Source: Planctomycetota bacterium (GTDB lineage Bacteria; Planctomycetota; Phycisphaerae; WQYP01). From it: a stretch of DNA of 18,905 bases. The DNA lies in the NCBI GenBank assembly GCA_021809365.1, contig JAKBAC010000053.1, forward strand, positions 1 to 18,905, in the 5' to 3' direction. Shown piece by piece: positions 6,724 through 14,752 of the stretch (position 1 is the first letter of the stretch; every line of letters begins with the position of its first letter). Under the pieces are notes generated by a model. It ran no database searches. It was given only the letters and a program-made list of their open reading frames with translations, and had not been told where the DNA came from. The position numbers were made by a program, and so were the translations under genes.

Positions 6724-9699
6724 TCAGGCTCCATCTGCCGCATTGGACTGGCTGGACGCAACTTGCCGCGTCTTGAGCCACTGTATACATCGGCTCATTT
6801 CATGCTGAACTTTCCGCCACAGGCCGCCGACCGTATCAGAATCACGCCCATCGCGGCAAATTAATTCCAAATCCTTTGCGGCCTGCATCAAGCCCTCTGC
6901 AAAGAGACATGCCGCAGTGCCTTTAATGGCATGGGCGGCCCGAGTCGCGGCATCCCAGTCGCGTTTCGTCATACATTCATCAAGCTTGGCGATCTGCTGG
7001 GCACCCTGTCCGATAAATTGCGCCAGGAGCCGTTCCACCGCCGCACTGTCCCGCGCGAAATACTCGCTCAGGCGGGCTAAATCGATCGGGTCTTTGTCGG
7101 TGCCTTCCACTTGAGCACATGGCGCGTCGTCGCGATCTCTGGCACTCGGAGCCTCGTGCATCTCCTGTGGCATGGGAACCAGCGACATTATCAACCTCAC
7201 CAGGCGATTGCGATCCAGCGGCTTGGTCAAAAACGCATCCATGCCCGCCTCCAAAGAATTCTGGCGATCCAGGCCGGAGGCGTTGGCGGTCAGGGCGATA
7301 ATGGCTACACGCGATGGCCCGACACTGGAAAACACCGCGCCGCGCGATTCCAGCAGCCGAATTTGTCGTGCGGTCTGGAAGCCATCCATCACCGGCATCA
7401 GGCAATCCATCAGCACCAGCGCATACTTTTCCTTCTGCAGTGCGTCAACGCATTGCTGCCCGTTGGATACAATCCGGCATTGCAGCCCCAATTTGGTCAG
7501 AACCTCCCGAATGACAAACTGATTAATATCATTGTCTTCCGCCACCAGCACGGGCAGATCATGATACGCCGCCGGTAGACGCAGCCCCGATGTCGCCGGC
7601 CCGATCGCGCTGGACGGGGCGCTGCGGCTATCCGATGAAATCACGCGCATCAGTACGTCAAAGAGCTGCGATTGTCGCACCGGTTTACTCAACACGCCGG
7701 AAAGGCCGAACTGTTTTTGAATGTCCGCACCCAGATGCATATCCGCCCGGACCAGTGCGACAATGGCCGGAGCGACGGCATCCACCCGACTGTGTATTTC
7801 CTGCGAAAGTTGTAACGCATTGAGATCGCGCTGATGATGTTCCACCAGCAGCAGGTGGATGGGATTGTCCACCGCCCCATCCCGCAGGCGCCGCAGGCAA
7901 TCTTCCAGCGTGGGCGCTTCTTCCACTTCCATGTTCCAATATTTTAGCTGATCGCGCAACATATCGCGCTGATGGCGGCTCTCCACCAGCAGCAGAACAC
8001 GCTGGCGACGCAGCGTTTCCGGCAGGGCCTCCGCGTCCAGCCACACCGCCTTGCGCCGCAGCAGGGGAACGGTAAACCAGAATGTGCTGCCGATGCCGGG
8101 GCGGCTTTCAAAAACAATTCGCCCTCCCATCAACTCCACAACCTGTTTGCAGATGGCCAATCCGAGGCCCGTGCCGCCGTACAGTTTCTCCGCGCCCCGA
8201 TGGGCCTGGGTAAACGCCGTAAAAAGTTTCTTCGCATATTCAGGCGGCACACCCACGCCGGTGTCATGAACCTCAAAACGGGCCAGGAATTTTTCCGCGC
8301 CGTTATCCGCCATGGTGACTTTCACCGCCACCTCGCCCTTATCCGTAAATTTAATGGCGTTGCCAATCAGATTCATGAGCACTTGCCGCAGCCGGACCGG
8401 ATCACCATGAACCAGCGATGGCAATTCCGGGGCGATTCCACAGGTCAACTCCAATTGTTTCCTTGCGGCGGCCGGCAGCATCATGTAAGCCACGTCCTCC
8501 GTACAGACCCGGAGATCAAAATCCATCGGCTCCAGCTCCATCCGCCCCGCTTCAATCTTGGAAAAATCGAGAATATCGGTGATGACCGCCATCAGTGCGT
8601 CCGCGCTGGCCTTCGCCACCTGCGCATAACCAAGCTGCCGTTCGTTTAATGGGGTTTCCGCCAGCAGCTCCATCATCGCAATCACACCGTGCAGCGGCGT
8701 GCGAATCTCGTGGCTCATATTCGCGAGAAATTGCGATTTGACTCTGGCAGCCTCTTCCGCCGCATCTTTGGCCGCCAGAAGTTCTTTCTGTGTCGTCTGC
8801 AATCGCGCCAGAACCTGCTGCCGCTGCTCATAGAACCGATCCATGACCAGCGCCGCCGCCCACACCAGCGCACCGAGCAAAATAATCTGCATGACGACCG
8901 ATGTGGCAGCCGATGCGGCCATTCCAGAAAGCCGCAGGTGATATTCCGCAAACACCCTCAACCAACCCAGCAGCAACGGCAGCACAATCAGCGGTGGCAG
9001 CAGCCGCCGCATCAACATTCCACCCGGGCTTCTTCCAACCAAACGTTCAATAACGGGTAATTCTTCATCCAGTGCCAGCAGCCCCACCAACAACAGCAGC
9101 ATCACGACCGCCGTGTGCAGAGCCGTGGGAATATATACGCCACGAGTAACCACGCCGTCGATGGCAAAGAGATAATTGGCGACGCCATACAGCCCGGCCA
9201 ACAGTAAGCCAATCGCGACAATTCCGGTGATCTGGCGGGTGTGCGCCTTACGCCAGACCACTCCAGCGACACCCATGCCGCCAAATAACAGCCCCAGTGC
9301 GGTATCAGGTGCCATGCGATTGGGAGCGAACGGGACGCGCATCAATTCGGAGGAAAATAATAGCGAGTCAATGTGAGCATTCCATGCCCCCAGATACGCG
9401 GCCAACCGCAGCGCGGCCACGCCCGCAACCGCACACCCCATCGCAGTAATCAGCCAATTTCGCCCGTTCGCCGGCGGCTTGTCCTGGTTCAATACGTCCA
9501 ATTCAATTGCCAACCCCAGCAGACAAAAGCCGATCGCCACAACTGGGTTCATTGGAATCATGCCTGGGAAAATGGCGGTAAGAACCAGGAATCCGGAACA
9601 CCAACCCACCAGCACCAGCAACGTAATTGCGCAAACCAGACCTGCCGCAACAATGCTTATCCAGCGCAGATTTATCAATGGCTTGTTTTCCACGTTCAT
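6724..9699 (-). CDS. Membrane hybrid sensor histidine kinase with two receiver domains and an HPt domain (BarA-like layout)
   Basis: The 991-residue product starts with seven or eight hydrophobic segments (about 13-286), followed by a coiled coil (288-322). HisKA has phospho-histidine H330 in '[12 protein letters not shown]'. The ATPase domain has the N box '[12 protein letters not shown]' (441-452, N447), G1 'DTGVGVP' (479-485) and G2 'GGTGLGLAI'. A first receiver-like domain (565-688) has E620 in place of the phospho-acceptor aspartate and lacks the acidic pocket. A second receiver (716-842) is intact, with 'EDND' and D765 in '[11 protein letters not shown]'. The C-terminal HPt domain carries H923 in 'AAHAIKGTA'. 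The likely phosphoryl route is H330 to D765 to H923 to the adjacent HD-GYP regulator. ATG 9699 is preferred, with AAGGAG 10 nt upstream; a GTG at 9774 also opens the frame. The stimulus is unknown. Confidence 0.93.
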   Translation of the reverse strand: MNVENKPLINLRWISIVAAGLVCAITLLVLVGWCSGFLVLTAIFPGMIPMNPVVAIGFCLLGLAIELDVLNQDKPPANGRNWLITAMGCAVAGVAALRLAAYLGAWNAHIDSLLFSSELMRVPFAPNRMAPDTALGLLFGGMGVAGVVWRKAHTRQITGIVAIGLLLAGLYGVANYLFAIDGVVTRGVYIPTALHTAVVMLLLLVGLLALDEELPVIERLVGRSPGGMLMRRLLPPLIVLPLLLGWLRVFAEYHLRLSGMAASAATSVVMQIILLGALVWAAALVMDRFYEQRQQVLARLQTTQKELLAAKDAAEEAARVKSQFLANMSHEIRTPLHGVIAMMELLAETPLNERQLGYAQVAKASADALMAVITDILDFSKIEAGRMELEPMDFDLRVCTEDVAYMMLPAAARKQLELTCGIAPELPSLVHGDPVRLRQVLMNLIGNAIKFTDKGEVAVKVTMADNGAEKFLARFEVHDTGVGVPPEYAKKLFTAFTQAHRGAEKLYGGTGLGLAICKQVVELMGGRIVFESRPGIGSTFWFTVPLLRRKAVWLDAEALPETLRRQRVLLLVESRHQRDMLRDQLKYWNMEVEEAPTLEDCLRRLRDGAVDNPIHLLLVEHHQRDLNALQLSQEIHSRVDAVAPAIVALVRADMHLGADIQKQFGLSGVLSKPVRQSQLFDVLMRVISSDSRSAPSSAIGPATSGLRLPAAYHDLPVLVAEDNDINQFVIREVLTKLGLQCRIVSNGQQCVDALQKEKYALVLMDCLMPVMDGFQTARQIRLLESRGAVFSSVGPSRVAIIALTANASGLDRQNSLEAGMDAFLTKPLDRNRLVRLIMSLVPMPQEMHEAPSARDRDDAPCAQVEGTDKDPIDLARLSEYFARDSAAVERLLAQFIGQGAQQIAKLDECMTKRDWDAATRAAHAIKGTAACLFAEGLMQAAKDLELICRDGRDSDTVGGLWRKVQHEMSRCIQWLKTRQVASSQSNAADGA

Positions 9700-9938
9700 C
9701 AACCTGCGTCTCCTTGGCGTACTTTCATCCGATGCGCTGGGATTACCGGAAACAAGTTCCCGCGTTTCCCCCACAGCAACGGATAGTACGATTCAATACG
9801 CGCAATCGGTCTTTCAAGGCGGGCGGCAGCATTTTAGAAAGACGATCGCGAACCAATCGTGCATCACGATTTTATTATACGCATAACGGAATAACGAATT
9901 CCAGTAAAATATTTCGACTTGCTGAAAATTTATTCCCA
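9700..9938. other. Upstream leader of the hybrid kinase gene
   Basis: I see no convincing gene. Besides the candidate -10 element at 9874-9879, the stretch is unremarkable up to the fold-back repeat. An in-frame GTG-led extension of the kinase (9700-9774) cannot be fully excluded. Confidence 0.4.
9874..9879 (-). promoter_or_regulatory. Candidate -10 element for the kinase/HD-GYP operon
   Basis: A perfect minus-strand TATAAT lies about 175 nt before the kinase ATG, in AT-rich sequence. No good -35 box is seen at 16-18 nt, so support is limited. Confidence 0.3.
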
Positions 9939-10118
9939 CTGGTGCTCTGTTCCAGCCACAATTACGGGTTGACGGAGGACCAAGGGATTGTGGGCGCGAA
10001 GCGAGGAGGATTGCGTATGGATGCATACGTTGACGACGAGCGACAAAGCCCACGGCCTCTTGGCCCCCGCCCGTAGGGTTGACCTCAAACCGCAATTATG
10101 GCTGGAAGAGAGCACCAG
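9939..10118. repeat. 180-bp fold-back repeat with terminal inverted repeats (copy 2, complete)
   Basis: The left end at 9939-9972 and the reverse complement of 10118-10085 match at 30 of 34 positions by eye; both begin CTGGTGCTCT and share TTCCAGCCA. Inner segments CCAAGGGATTGTGGGC and, inverted, CCAAGAGGCCGTGGGC also pair imperfectly. A perfect stem CGTATG/CATACG with loop GATG sits at about 10014-10029. The element could therefore fold over most of its length. Its left 112 bp recur inverted at 1-112. No gene is inside. The right end is 2 nt from the 3' end of tRNA-Ala. It resembles a MITE or another structured intergenic repeat. I see no certain target-site duplication. Confidence 0.8.
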
Positions 10119-10120
10119 AA

Positions 10121-10193
10121 TGGAGACGACCGGGATCGAACCGGCAACCCCTGCCTTGCAAAGGCAGTGCTCTCCCAATTGAGCTACGTCCCC
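10121..10193 (-). tRNA. tRNA-Ala(TGC)
   Basis: Read on the minus strand, the acceptor stem is GGGGACG/CGTCTCC with discriminator A. It contains the G3:U70 wobble pair that marks tRNA-Ala. The anticodon stem CTGCC/GGCAG holds loop TTTGCAA with anticodon TGC (10160-10158). The T arm is GCCGG-TTCGATC-CCGGT. CCA is not encoded. The gene lies 75 nt downstream of the helicase on the same strand and directly before the fold-back repeat. Confidence 0.97.
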
Positions 10194-10203
10194 AGTGCTT
10201 TCT

Positions 10204-10231
10204 ATCCTACCAACTCATTTGACGAAGGCAA
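10204..10231 (-). promoter_or_regulatory. Weak candidate promoter for tRNA-Ala
   Basis: On the minus strand TTGCCT (10231-10226) and TAGGAT (10209-10204) are 16 nt apart, each 4 of 6 to consensus. The predicted start is a few nt before the tRNA. The tRNA might instead be co-transcribed with the helicase gene. Confidence 0.3.
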
Positions 10232-10268
10232 GGGCCTGGCCGGAAGTCGGAGTTGGGTCTGTTCCTTG

Positions 10269-11615
10269 TTATCTGCGGCGGCGGGTGGGAAAACGGCCAG
10301 AAATGGGCCAACGAACCACCGAAGGCTCGGCTGCCGCAAAAGATGTTGGAGCATAGCCATCCGCGGCAGGTGGTGCGGAGGCGGGCGTATGGGACGCTGA
10401 AGCACCGGCCTGAGGCGGTCCATGTCCCGCACCTGCCGGTGCCACATATCCCGGGCGTTTACTGGGTTCCGTTGACGGTGTAAATCCGGGAATTCTATAT
10501 TCTTCCAACAGGTGATTGATCAGCTTTTCAATTTCCGTTTGCAGTTGTGCCTGCCCGATGGATACAAATGTAATCGCCTTGCCGGTCGCCCCCATTCGGG
10601 CCGTGCGGCCCACGCGATGAACATACGCTTCGGGGTCTTCCGGAACATCATAGTTGACCACATGACTTATTTCATGCACGTCAATGCCACGGCTGGCCAG
10701 ATCGGTAGCCACCAGCACATTGATTTTTCCAGTTCGAAAACCGCGCATCACCCGCTCGCGTTGATTTTGCATAAGATCGCCATGGATCGGCGAGGCATTC
10801 ACGCCCCGCTCACTTAGCGCGTGCGCGACTTTATCCACACTGCGCTTGGTGCGGCAGAACACAATCGCCAGCGTCGGCTGTTCATGCTGAATCAGCAGAC
10901 GCAGCGCCCGCAGTTTATCCCATGGCTGCACACCGACAACATACTGCACCGCCTCCGGATTGGTCAGCACTTCATCCGCCCGGGCGGTGAAGATCCGCTG
11001 CGGGTTGGTCATGTGCTGATGCACCATTCGCTCAATATCATCGTTGATGGTGGCGGAAACAAAAATCGTCTGCCGCGGGCCTTTGCACAAACCCAGTATC
11101 TTCCGCACATCATCGCGAAAGCCAATGTCAAACATGCGATCCACTTCGTCAAATACGACGAATTTCATATTGCTCAACGGCAGGCAGCCGCGCTGATTCA
11201 AATCCAGTATGCGACCCGGCGTACCCACAACCACATGCGGATGACGCTCCAATAATTTCGTCTGATGCTGAATTTTCTGACCACCATATACCACAATCAT
11301 GCGGGCGGCCTTATGCTTGGCAAAGCGCACCATCTCCGCTTCCACCTGAATCGCCAGCTCCCGGGTCGGGGTGACAATCAGCGATTGAAAAGGCTGTGCC
11401 AGGTCCAGACGTTGCAGAATCGGCAGACCGAAAGCCGCCGTTTTGCCCGTGCCGGTTCGGGCCTGACCGATCACATCCGCACCCGTCAGCGCCACCGGGA
11501 CCATCAGACGTTGAATCTCCGATGGCTCAACAAAATGAAGTTCGCCAAGAGCCATGACAATGGCCGGTTCGAGTCCAAGAGCGGTAAAAGCGTTAGGAAG
11601 TTCGGTATGCGGCAT
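10269..11615 (-). CDS. DEAD-box ATP-dependent RNA helicase (DEVD variant)
   Basis: This cytoplasmic RNA helicase of superfamily 2 has all core motifs in order: Q motif (Q35), motif I 'ARTGTGKT' (52-59), Ia 'PTRELA' (83-88), Ib 'TPGR' (132-135), II 'DEVD' (156-159), III 'SAT' (187-189), V 'ATDLASRGID' (303-312) and VI 'HRVGRTAR' (333-340). A residue other than Ala at the third place of motif II is tolerated (DExD). The core is close to the RhlE/CshA/DeaD group, but I cannot assign an orthologue. After about residue 377 comes a Pro/Ala/Gly-rich, probably disordered tail ending in RRRR, likely for RNA contact. ATG 11615 is chosen because AAGGA lies 4 nt upstream; ATG 11636 or TTG 11639 would add 7-8 residues. 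The product has 448 residues. Confidence 0.93.
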   Translation of the reverse strand: MPHTELPNAFTALGLEPAIVMALGELHFVEPSEIQRLMVPVALTGADVIGQARTGTGKTAAFGLPILQRLDLAQPFQSLIVTPTRELAIQVEAEMVRFAKHKAARMIVVYGGQKIQHQTKLLERHPHVVVGTPGRILDLNQRGCLPLSNMKFVVFDEVDRMFDIGFRDDVRKILGLCKGPRQTIFVSATINDDIERMVHQHMTNPQRIFTARADEVLTNPEAVQYVVGVQPWDKLRALRLLIQHEQPTLAIVFCRTKRSVDKVAHALSERGVNASPIHGDLMQNQRERVMRGFRTGKINVLVATDLASRGIDVHEISHVVNYDVPEDPEAYVHRVGRTARMGATGKAITFVSIGQAQLQTEIEKLINHLLEEYRIPGFTPSTEPSKRPGYVAPAGAGHGPPQAGASASHTPASAPPAADGYAPTSFAAAEPSVVRWPISGRFPTRRRR

Positions 11616-11653
11616 GAGTTCCTTGTGTCTTTCCATCAATAATCATGGTGTTT

Positions 11654-11681
11654 ATGATAAGGCTTCGGCCCGTGGGGTCAA
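11654..11681 (-). promoter_or_regulatory. Candidate promoter for the helicase gene
   Basis: Minus-strand TTGACC (11681-11676) and TATCAT (11659-11654) are 16 nt apart and match consensus at 5 of 6 positions each. Transcription would start near 11647, about 30 nt before ATG 11615. That position fits the downstream start codons better than a long leader would. Confidence 0.5.
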
Positions 11682-11755
11682 CCCGCTGACAACCAGCCAC
11701 GGATTTTTGAGAAACACGTTACAATGCCGGGGTGGTCATTATGTTAAAGGATGTT

Positions 11756-12424
11756 ATGGAATATACAGTTATCAGCATCGGGACACTTTCCAAAAATCCG
11801 CTCTGGCGGGAGCGGCAGCCCGTTCGCACCAGTCACAGCACCACCACACTGATTCGTTCTGATTCCGCGACGATTCTTGTGGACCCATCTTTGCCGGGGC
11901 AGATATTGGAGCCGCGGCTTTTTGAACGCGCCGGATTAAAGCCGGATGCGATTACCCATGTATTTTTAACTAATTTGAAACCCGTGCATCGGCGCGGACT
12001 GGATTTATTTCCCAAGGCCATTCACTTGGCCTCGGAAATGGAAATTGATTTGGCACAACAGGCGCTTGCCACCGCAGCGCGGCATCTGGGTCAGGATGCG
12101 GATGCTCAAAGCCGCCTTTCCGCTGAACGAAAACTCCTCGCGGAAATCCGTCCCGCGCCCGATCAACTCGCGGCCGGCGTGGATTTATTCCCATTGCCCG
12201 GCTATACCCCCGGCCAGGCGGGATTGCTGCTGAAATTCGCCGCCCGCACCGTCATGATCACCGGCGATGCGGTTCCCACCCAGGGGCATTTCGAAGCCGG
12301 ACAGGTGTTTCAGGACTGCTTTGATCTTCAACAGGCCAAGGAATCCCTGGCGGAAGTTTACGAACTCGCGGATGTGATCGTACCAGGACATGACAATGTA
12401 TTTGTGAATCCGCGCGGTGTGTGA
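11756..12424 (+). CDS. Metallo-beta-lactamase-fold protein with degenerate metal site
   Basis: The 222-residue protein has the strand order and spacing of the metallo-beta-lactamase fold: 'ATILVDPSLPG' (38-48), 'ITHVFLTNLKPVH' (66-78), 'FPLPGYTPGQAGLLL' (145-159), 'MITGDAVP' (167-174) and 'IVPGHD' (208-213). In active enzymes the HxHxDH motif would fall at 73-78; here it reads N-L-K-P-V-H. The next motif, usually HTPGH, is YTPGQ. Only H78, D171 and H212 remain, so a normal dinuclear metal site is unlikely. It may have lost hydrolase activity or use another chemistry, and the substrate is unknown. ATG 11756 has AAAGGA 4 nt upstream; ATG 11741 and GTG 11732 are alternatives. It is divergent from the helicase gene, and its stop lies 5 nt from the opposing ftsY stop. 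Confidence 0.85.
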   Translation: MEYTVISIGTLSKNPLWRERQPVRTSHSTTTLIRSDSATILVDPSLPGQILEPRLFERAGLKPDAITHVFLTNLKPVHRRGLDLFPKAIHLASEMEIDLAQQALATAARHLGQDADAQSRLSAERKLLAEIRPAPDQLAAGVDLFPLPGYTPGQAGLLLKFAARTVMITGDAVPTQGHFEAGQVFQDCFDLQQAKESLAEVYELADVIVPGHDNVFVNPRGV

Positions 12425-12429
12425 GATTT

Positions 12430-13371
12430 TTACTGCGCAAATAGCGCTTCCACAAATTCATCCGGATTGAACGCGGCGATATCATCCGGCTTTTCACCGA
12501 GTCCCACAAATTTCACCGGTAAATTCAATTGTCGGCGAATCGCCACCACAATACCCCCCTTCGCGGTGCCATCGAGTTTGGCTAGAAAGATACCGGTCAA
12601 CCGCACTGCCTTGGTGAATTCCTCCGCCTGCCGGATCGCATTCTGGCCGATGGTGGCGTCGAGCACCAGCAGAGATTCATGCGGGGCTTCCGGAATGATT
12701 TTTTGTATCACCCGGTGAATTTTTTCCAGTTCCCGCATCAGGTGATCCTGCGTATGGAGTCTCCCGGCTGTATCAACAATCAGTACATCAATCTTTCTGG
12801 CCACCGCCGCCTTGCATGCGTCAAACGCCACCGCCGCCGGATCACTTCCCATCTGATGTTTGACGATGTCCACACCAATGCGCCCGGCCCAGATGGTCAG
12901 TTGATCCACCGCCGCAGCGCGAAATGTATCACATGCCGCCACCATGACGGTTTTTCCCTGATTTTTCAGATGTTGTCCCAGCTTGGCAATGCTGGTGGTT
13001 TTGCCCGCCCCATTGACCCCCGTCACCAGTATCACCGTAGGCCCTGATGGCGCAAACGTTAAGGCCCGTGATTCCACCGGCCAATACGTCCGCATATCTT
13101 CCTTGAGAAAAGCCAACACCTCATCCCCGCTTCCGATGCGCCCGTCCTTCCACGCCGCATTCAAATCGGCAATAATTCGATCCGTTGCCACCACGCCCAG
13201 ATCAGCGGTAATCAATCGTTGCCGCAATTCATCCAGCAGTTGCTGATCCAGCTTTCGACCGGTCAGCAATGTGCGCAGAGAACCCACCAGCGCATCGCGC
13301 GTGCGGCTCAGGCCGACGCGCAATTTTTCAACGCTTTGCCCCAATGCCTTTTTTACAAATTCAAATGCCAT
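12430..13371 (-). CDS. ftsY: Signal recognition particle receptor FtsY
   Basis: This SRP-family GTPase docks ribosome-nascent chain-SRP complexes at the membrane for co-translational insertion. The N domain (about 1-100, 'LLDELRQRLITADLGV') is followed by the G domain. Motifs seen are G1 'GVNGAGKT' (118-125), 'DTFRAAAVDQL' (148-158), 'DTAGRLHTQ' (200-208), 'LAKLDGTAKGG' (263-273) and the closing 'GLGEKPDDIAAFNPDEFVEALF'. 'GEKPDD' separates FtsY from Ffh, and there is no M domain. The G4 motif reads AKLD, not TKLD. ATG 13371 has AAGGA 4 nt upstream and gives 313 residues without the long acidic A domain of the E. coli protein. The frame is open further upstream to 13605, but that extension does not look like FtsY. 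It is convergent with the upstream MBL-fold gene. Confidence 0.95.
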   Translation of the reverse strand: MAFEFVKKALGQSVEKLRVGLSRTRDALVGSLRTLLTGRKLDQQLLDELRQRLITADLGVVATDRIIADLNAAWKDGRIGSGDEVLAFLKEDMRTYWPVESRALTFAPSGPTVILVTGVNGAGKTTSIAKLGQHLKNQGKTVMVAACDTFRAAAVDQLTIWAGRIGVDIVKHQMGSDPAAVAFDACKAAVARKIDVLIVDTAGRLHTQDHLMRELEKIHRVIQKIIPEAPHESLLVLDATIGQNAIRQAEEFTKAVRLTGIFLAKLDGTAKGGIVVAIRRQLNLPVKFVGLGEKPDDIAAFNPDEFVEALFAQ

Positions 13372-13560
13372 AGGTCCTTTACCAGCACCACCAATTATCT
13401 TCGCACCATTTGTAACGACTATGGCGCGAATCCGCCAGTGCCGGGGCGCGGTGTGCCCGGGGCGCAATGGAGTTTGCCCATGCTGAACCATCACCATTGA
13501 TGCCAGGCGGCATTGCGGGAAACCCAGGGCACGGCAATAATGCCCGAACCAGGTACAAAT

Positions 13561-13575
13561 GCCCGCGTCGCGGGC
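13561..13575 (-). terminator. GC-rich hairpin after the MauE-thioredoxin gene
   Basis: A perfect inverted repeat GCCCGCG-A-CGCGGGC (minus strand) lies 17 nt past the stop codon at 13593 and is followed by ATTTGT. The U-tract is poor and the loop would need to open to 3-5 nt, so this may be a weak terminator or only a stable 3' hairpin. Confidence 0.35.
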
Positions 13576-13592
13576 GATGCGGCTAACCGATA

Positions 13593-14567
13593 TCAGCGTA
13601 GCCAAGCCAAATTCATCGCCGCGTTGCCGCTCACGCTTCGCATGACCACGGCATTTTGTAGTTCAACCGCAGTCGGCGTGGTGGCAAACCACTCGTGGGT
13701 GTCATCCAGTGTCCCATGCAGGGCGGCGTTCGTGTGAAACAACCCCGGCGGCTGCATTGCTGCTGGTCCGGTGGGTACACGGATAAATGCTACGTGCGGT
13801 ATCTGACCTGATAAATACTCACTTTGTGCCAACGCCTCATACACCGGAATTGCCTGCCGGCATTCATCGCAATTGGCATGATAAAATAGAACGATCCAAT
13901 TTCCATGGGCAAGACGCTGGCCTAAGGAGATTCCATGTGCCGCAGCCGGCCCCGGCAGTGAAAGCGTGGCGGATACAATATGCGTAAGTACCGGCAACCG
14001 ATGGCCAACCCATTTATAGGGTTCAAGGATAACAATTTGTCCGTCATTCGCCGTGGCCAGCCCGTTGGCCGCAGCTATCGGCCTGGGATGTAAAACTGCC
14101 GCTGCGATGCCGACGGCCAATCCTATTCCCAGTGCCACCGCGACGGGCCATTTGCGTTTCGACCACCGCGAAGGCGTTCCAAGCGGCTTGGCCAGGAACA
14201 CCAACGCCAGCACAATGGTAATATCCAAAATCATCGTGAACCAGGGGTTAACATGCACCTGGCCGAAGCAGCCGCAATCGGCTTTTCCGGAGATCGCCTC
14301 ATAGAACGTATAGCACGAGAATATACCGAAACAGCCAATCGCAACCCGCCGCGCCGCCATTGGGAATGTTCCACTTGCCAACCAGAGGCCGAGAAATATT
14401 TCCCACGTGATTAACGCCGGCACAAACCCCGGCAATTGTTGCAATCCCCGAGGTGGGAGCGGCGAACGCACGAATTGGAGGAACGTGAGCGCGACTGCAC
14501 AAAATAGCATTATCGCAACCCCAAGCATGATAGCACTCGTTATAATGCCCTTGACCGTGGCTTTCAT
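13593..14567 (-). CDS. MauE/DoxX-type redox membrane protein fused to a thioredoxin-like domain
   Basis: The first 160 residues form a four- or five-helix membrane domain with hydrophobic segments near 7-31, 48-66, 74-90, 108-126 and 140-159. It carries the 'DCGCFG' motif (97-102) typical of MauE/DoxX redox proteins. The remainder (about 170-324) is probably on the outer face and has 'IVLFYHANCDECRQAIPVY' (225-243), a thioredoxin-like CxxC with C233 and C236. The family is associated with electron transfer for disulfide formation or reduction in the envelope; direction and partner are inferred. ATG 14567 has GGGAG 8 nt upstream and starts directly at the first helix. ATG 14693, with AAGGA 8 nt upstream, would add 42 soluble residues and cannot be excluded. 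It is the last gene of the right-hand cluster. Confidence 0.8.
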   Translation of the reverse strand: MKATVKGIITSAIMLGVAIMLFCAVALTFLQFVRSPLPPRGLQQLPGFVPALITWEIFLGLWLASGTFPMAARRVAIGCFGIFSCYTFYEAISGKADCGCFGQVHVNPWFTMILDITIVLALVFLAKPLGTPSRWSKRKWPVAVALGIGLAVGIAAAVLHPRPIAAANGLATANDGQIVILEPYKWVGHRLPVLTHIVSATLSLPGPAAAHGISLGQRLAHGNWIVLFYHANCDECRQAIPVYEALAQSEYLSGQIPHVAFIRVPTGPAAMQPPGLFHTNAALHGTLDDTHEWFATTPTAVELQNAVVMRSVSGNAAMNLAWLR

Positions 14568-14752
14568 TCGAATAGCTCCCGTAGGGAAAACTACCGTGCC
14601 ATATCGGAGATGTTGCAGGATACCAGGTTTATCGCCGTTTTTAGGATCGATCACGGTTGGGTTGCCGGTTCCTCGCGACGCGCCCAACTCCATGCGAATG
14701 TCCTTCTTTTTATGAGTACCTCGTCTCTCCCACGTATAGAATTAGGTAGGGG

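Noticed and set aside
7972..8649. 225-codon plus-strand frame inside the hybrid kinase
   Set aside because: It is a shadow of the kinase codons on the opposite strand, with no recognisable protein features.
9814..10178. Short minus- and plus-strand ORFs across the repeat and tRNA-Ala
   Set aside because: They cross the fold-back element and the tRNA, have no ribosome site and resemble no protein; chance frames.
13372..13605. 78-residue N-terminal extension of ftsY
   Set aside because: The frame is open, but the extension lacks FtsY A-domain character, and a strong AAGGA site marks the start at 13371.
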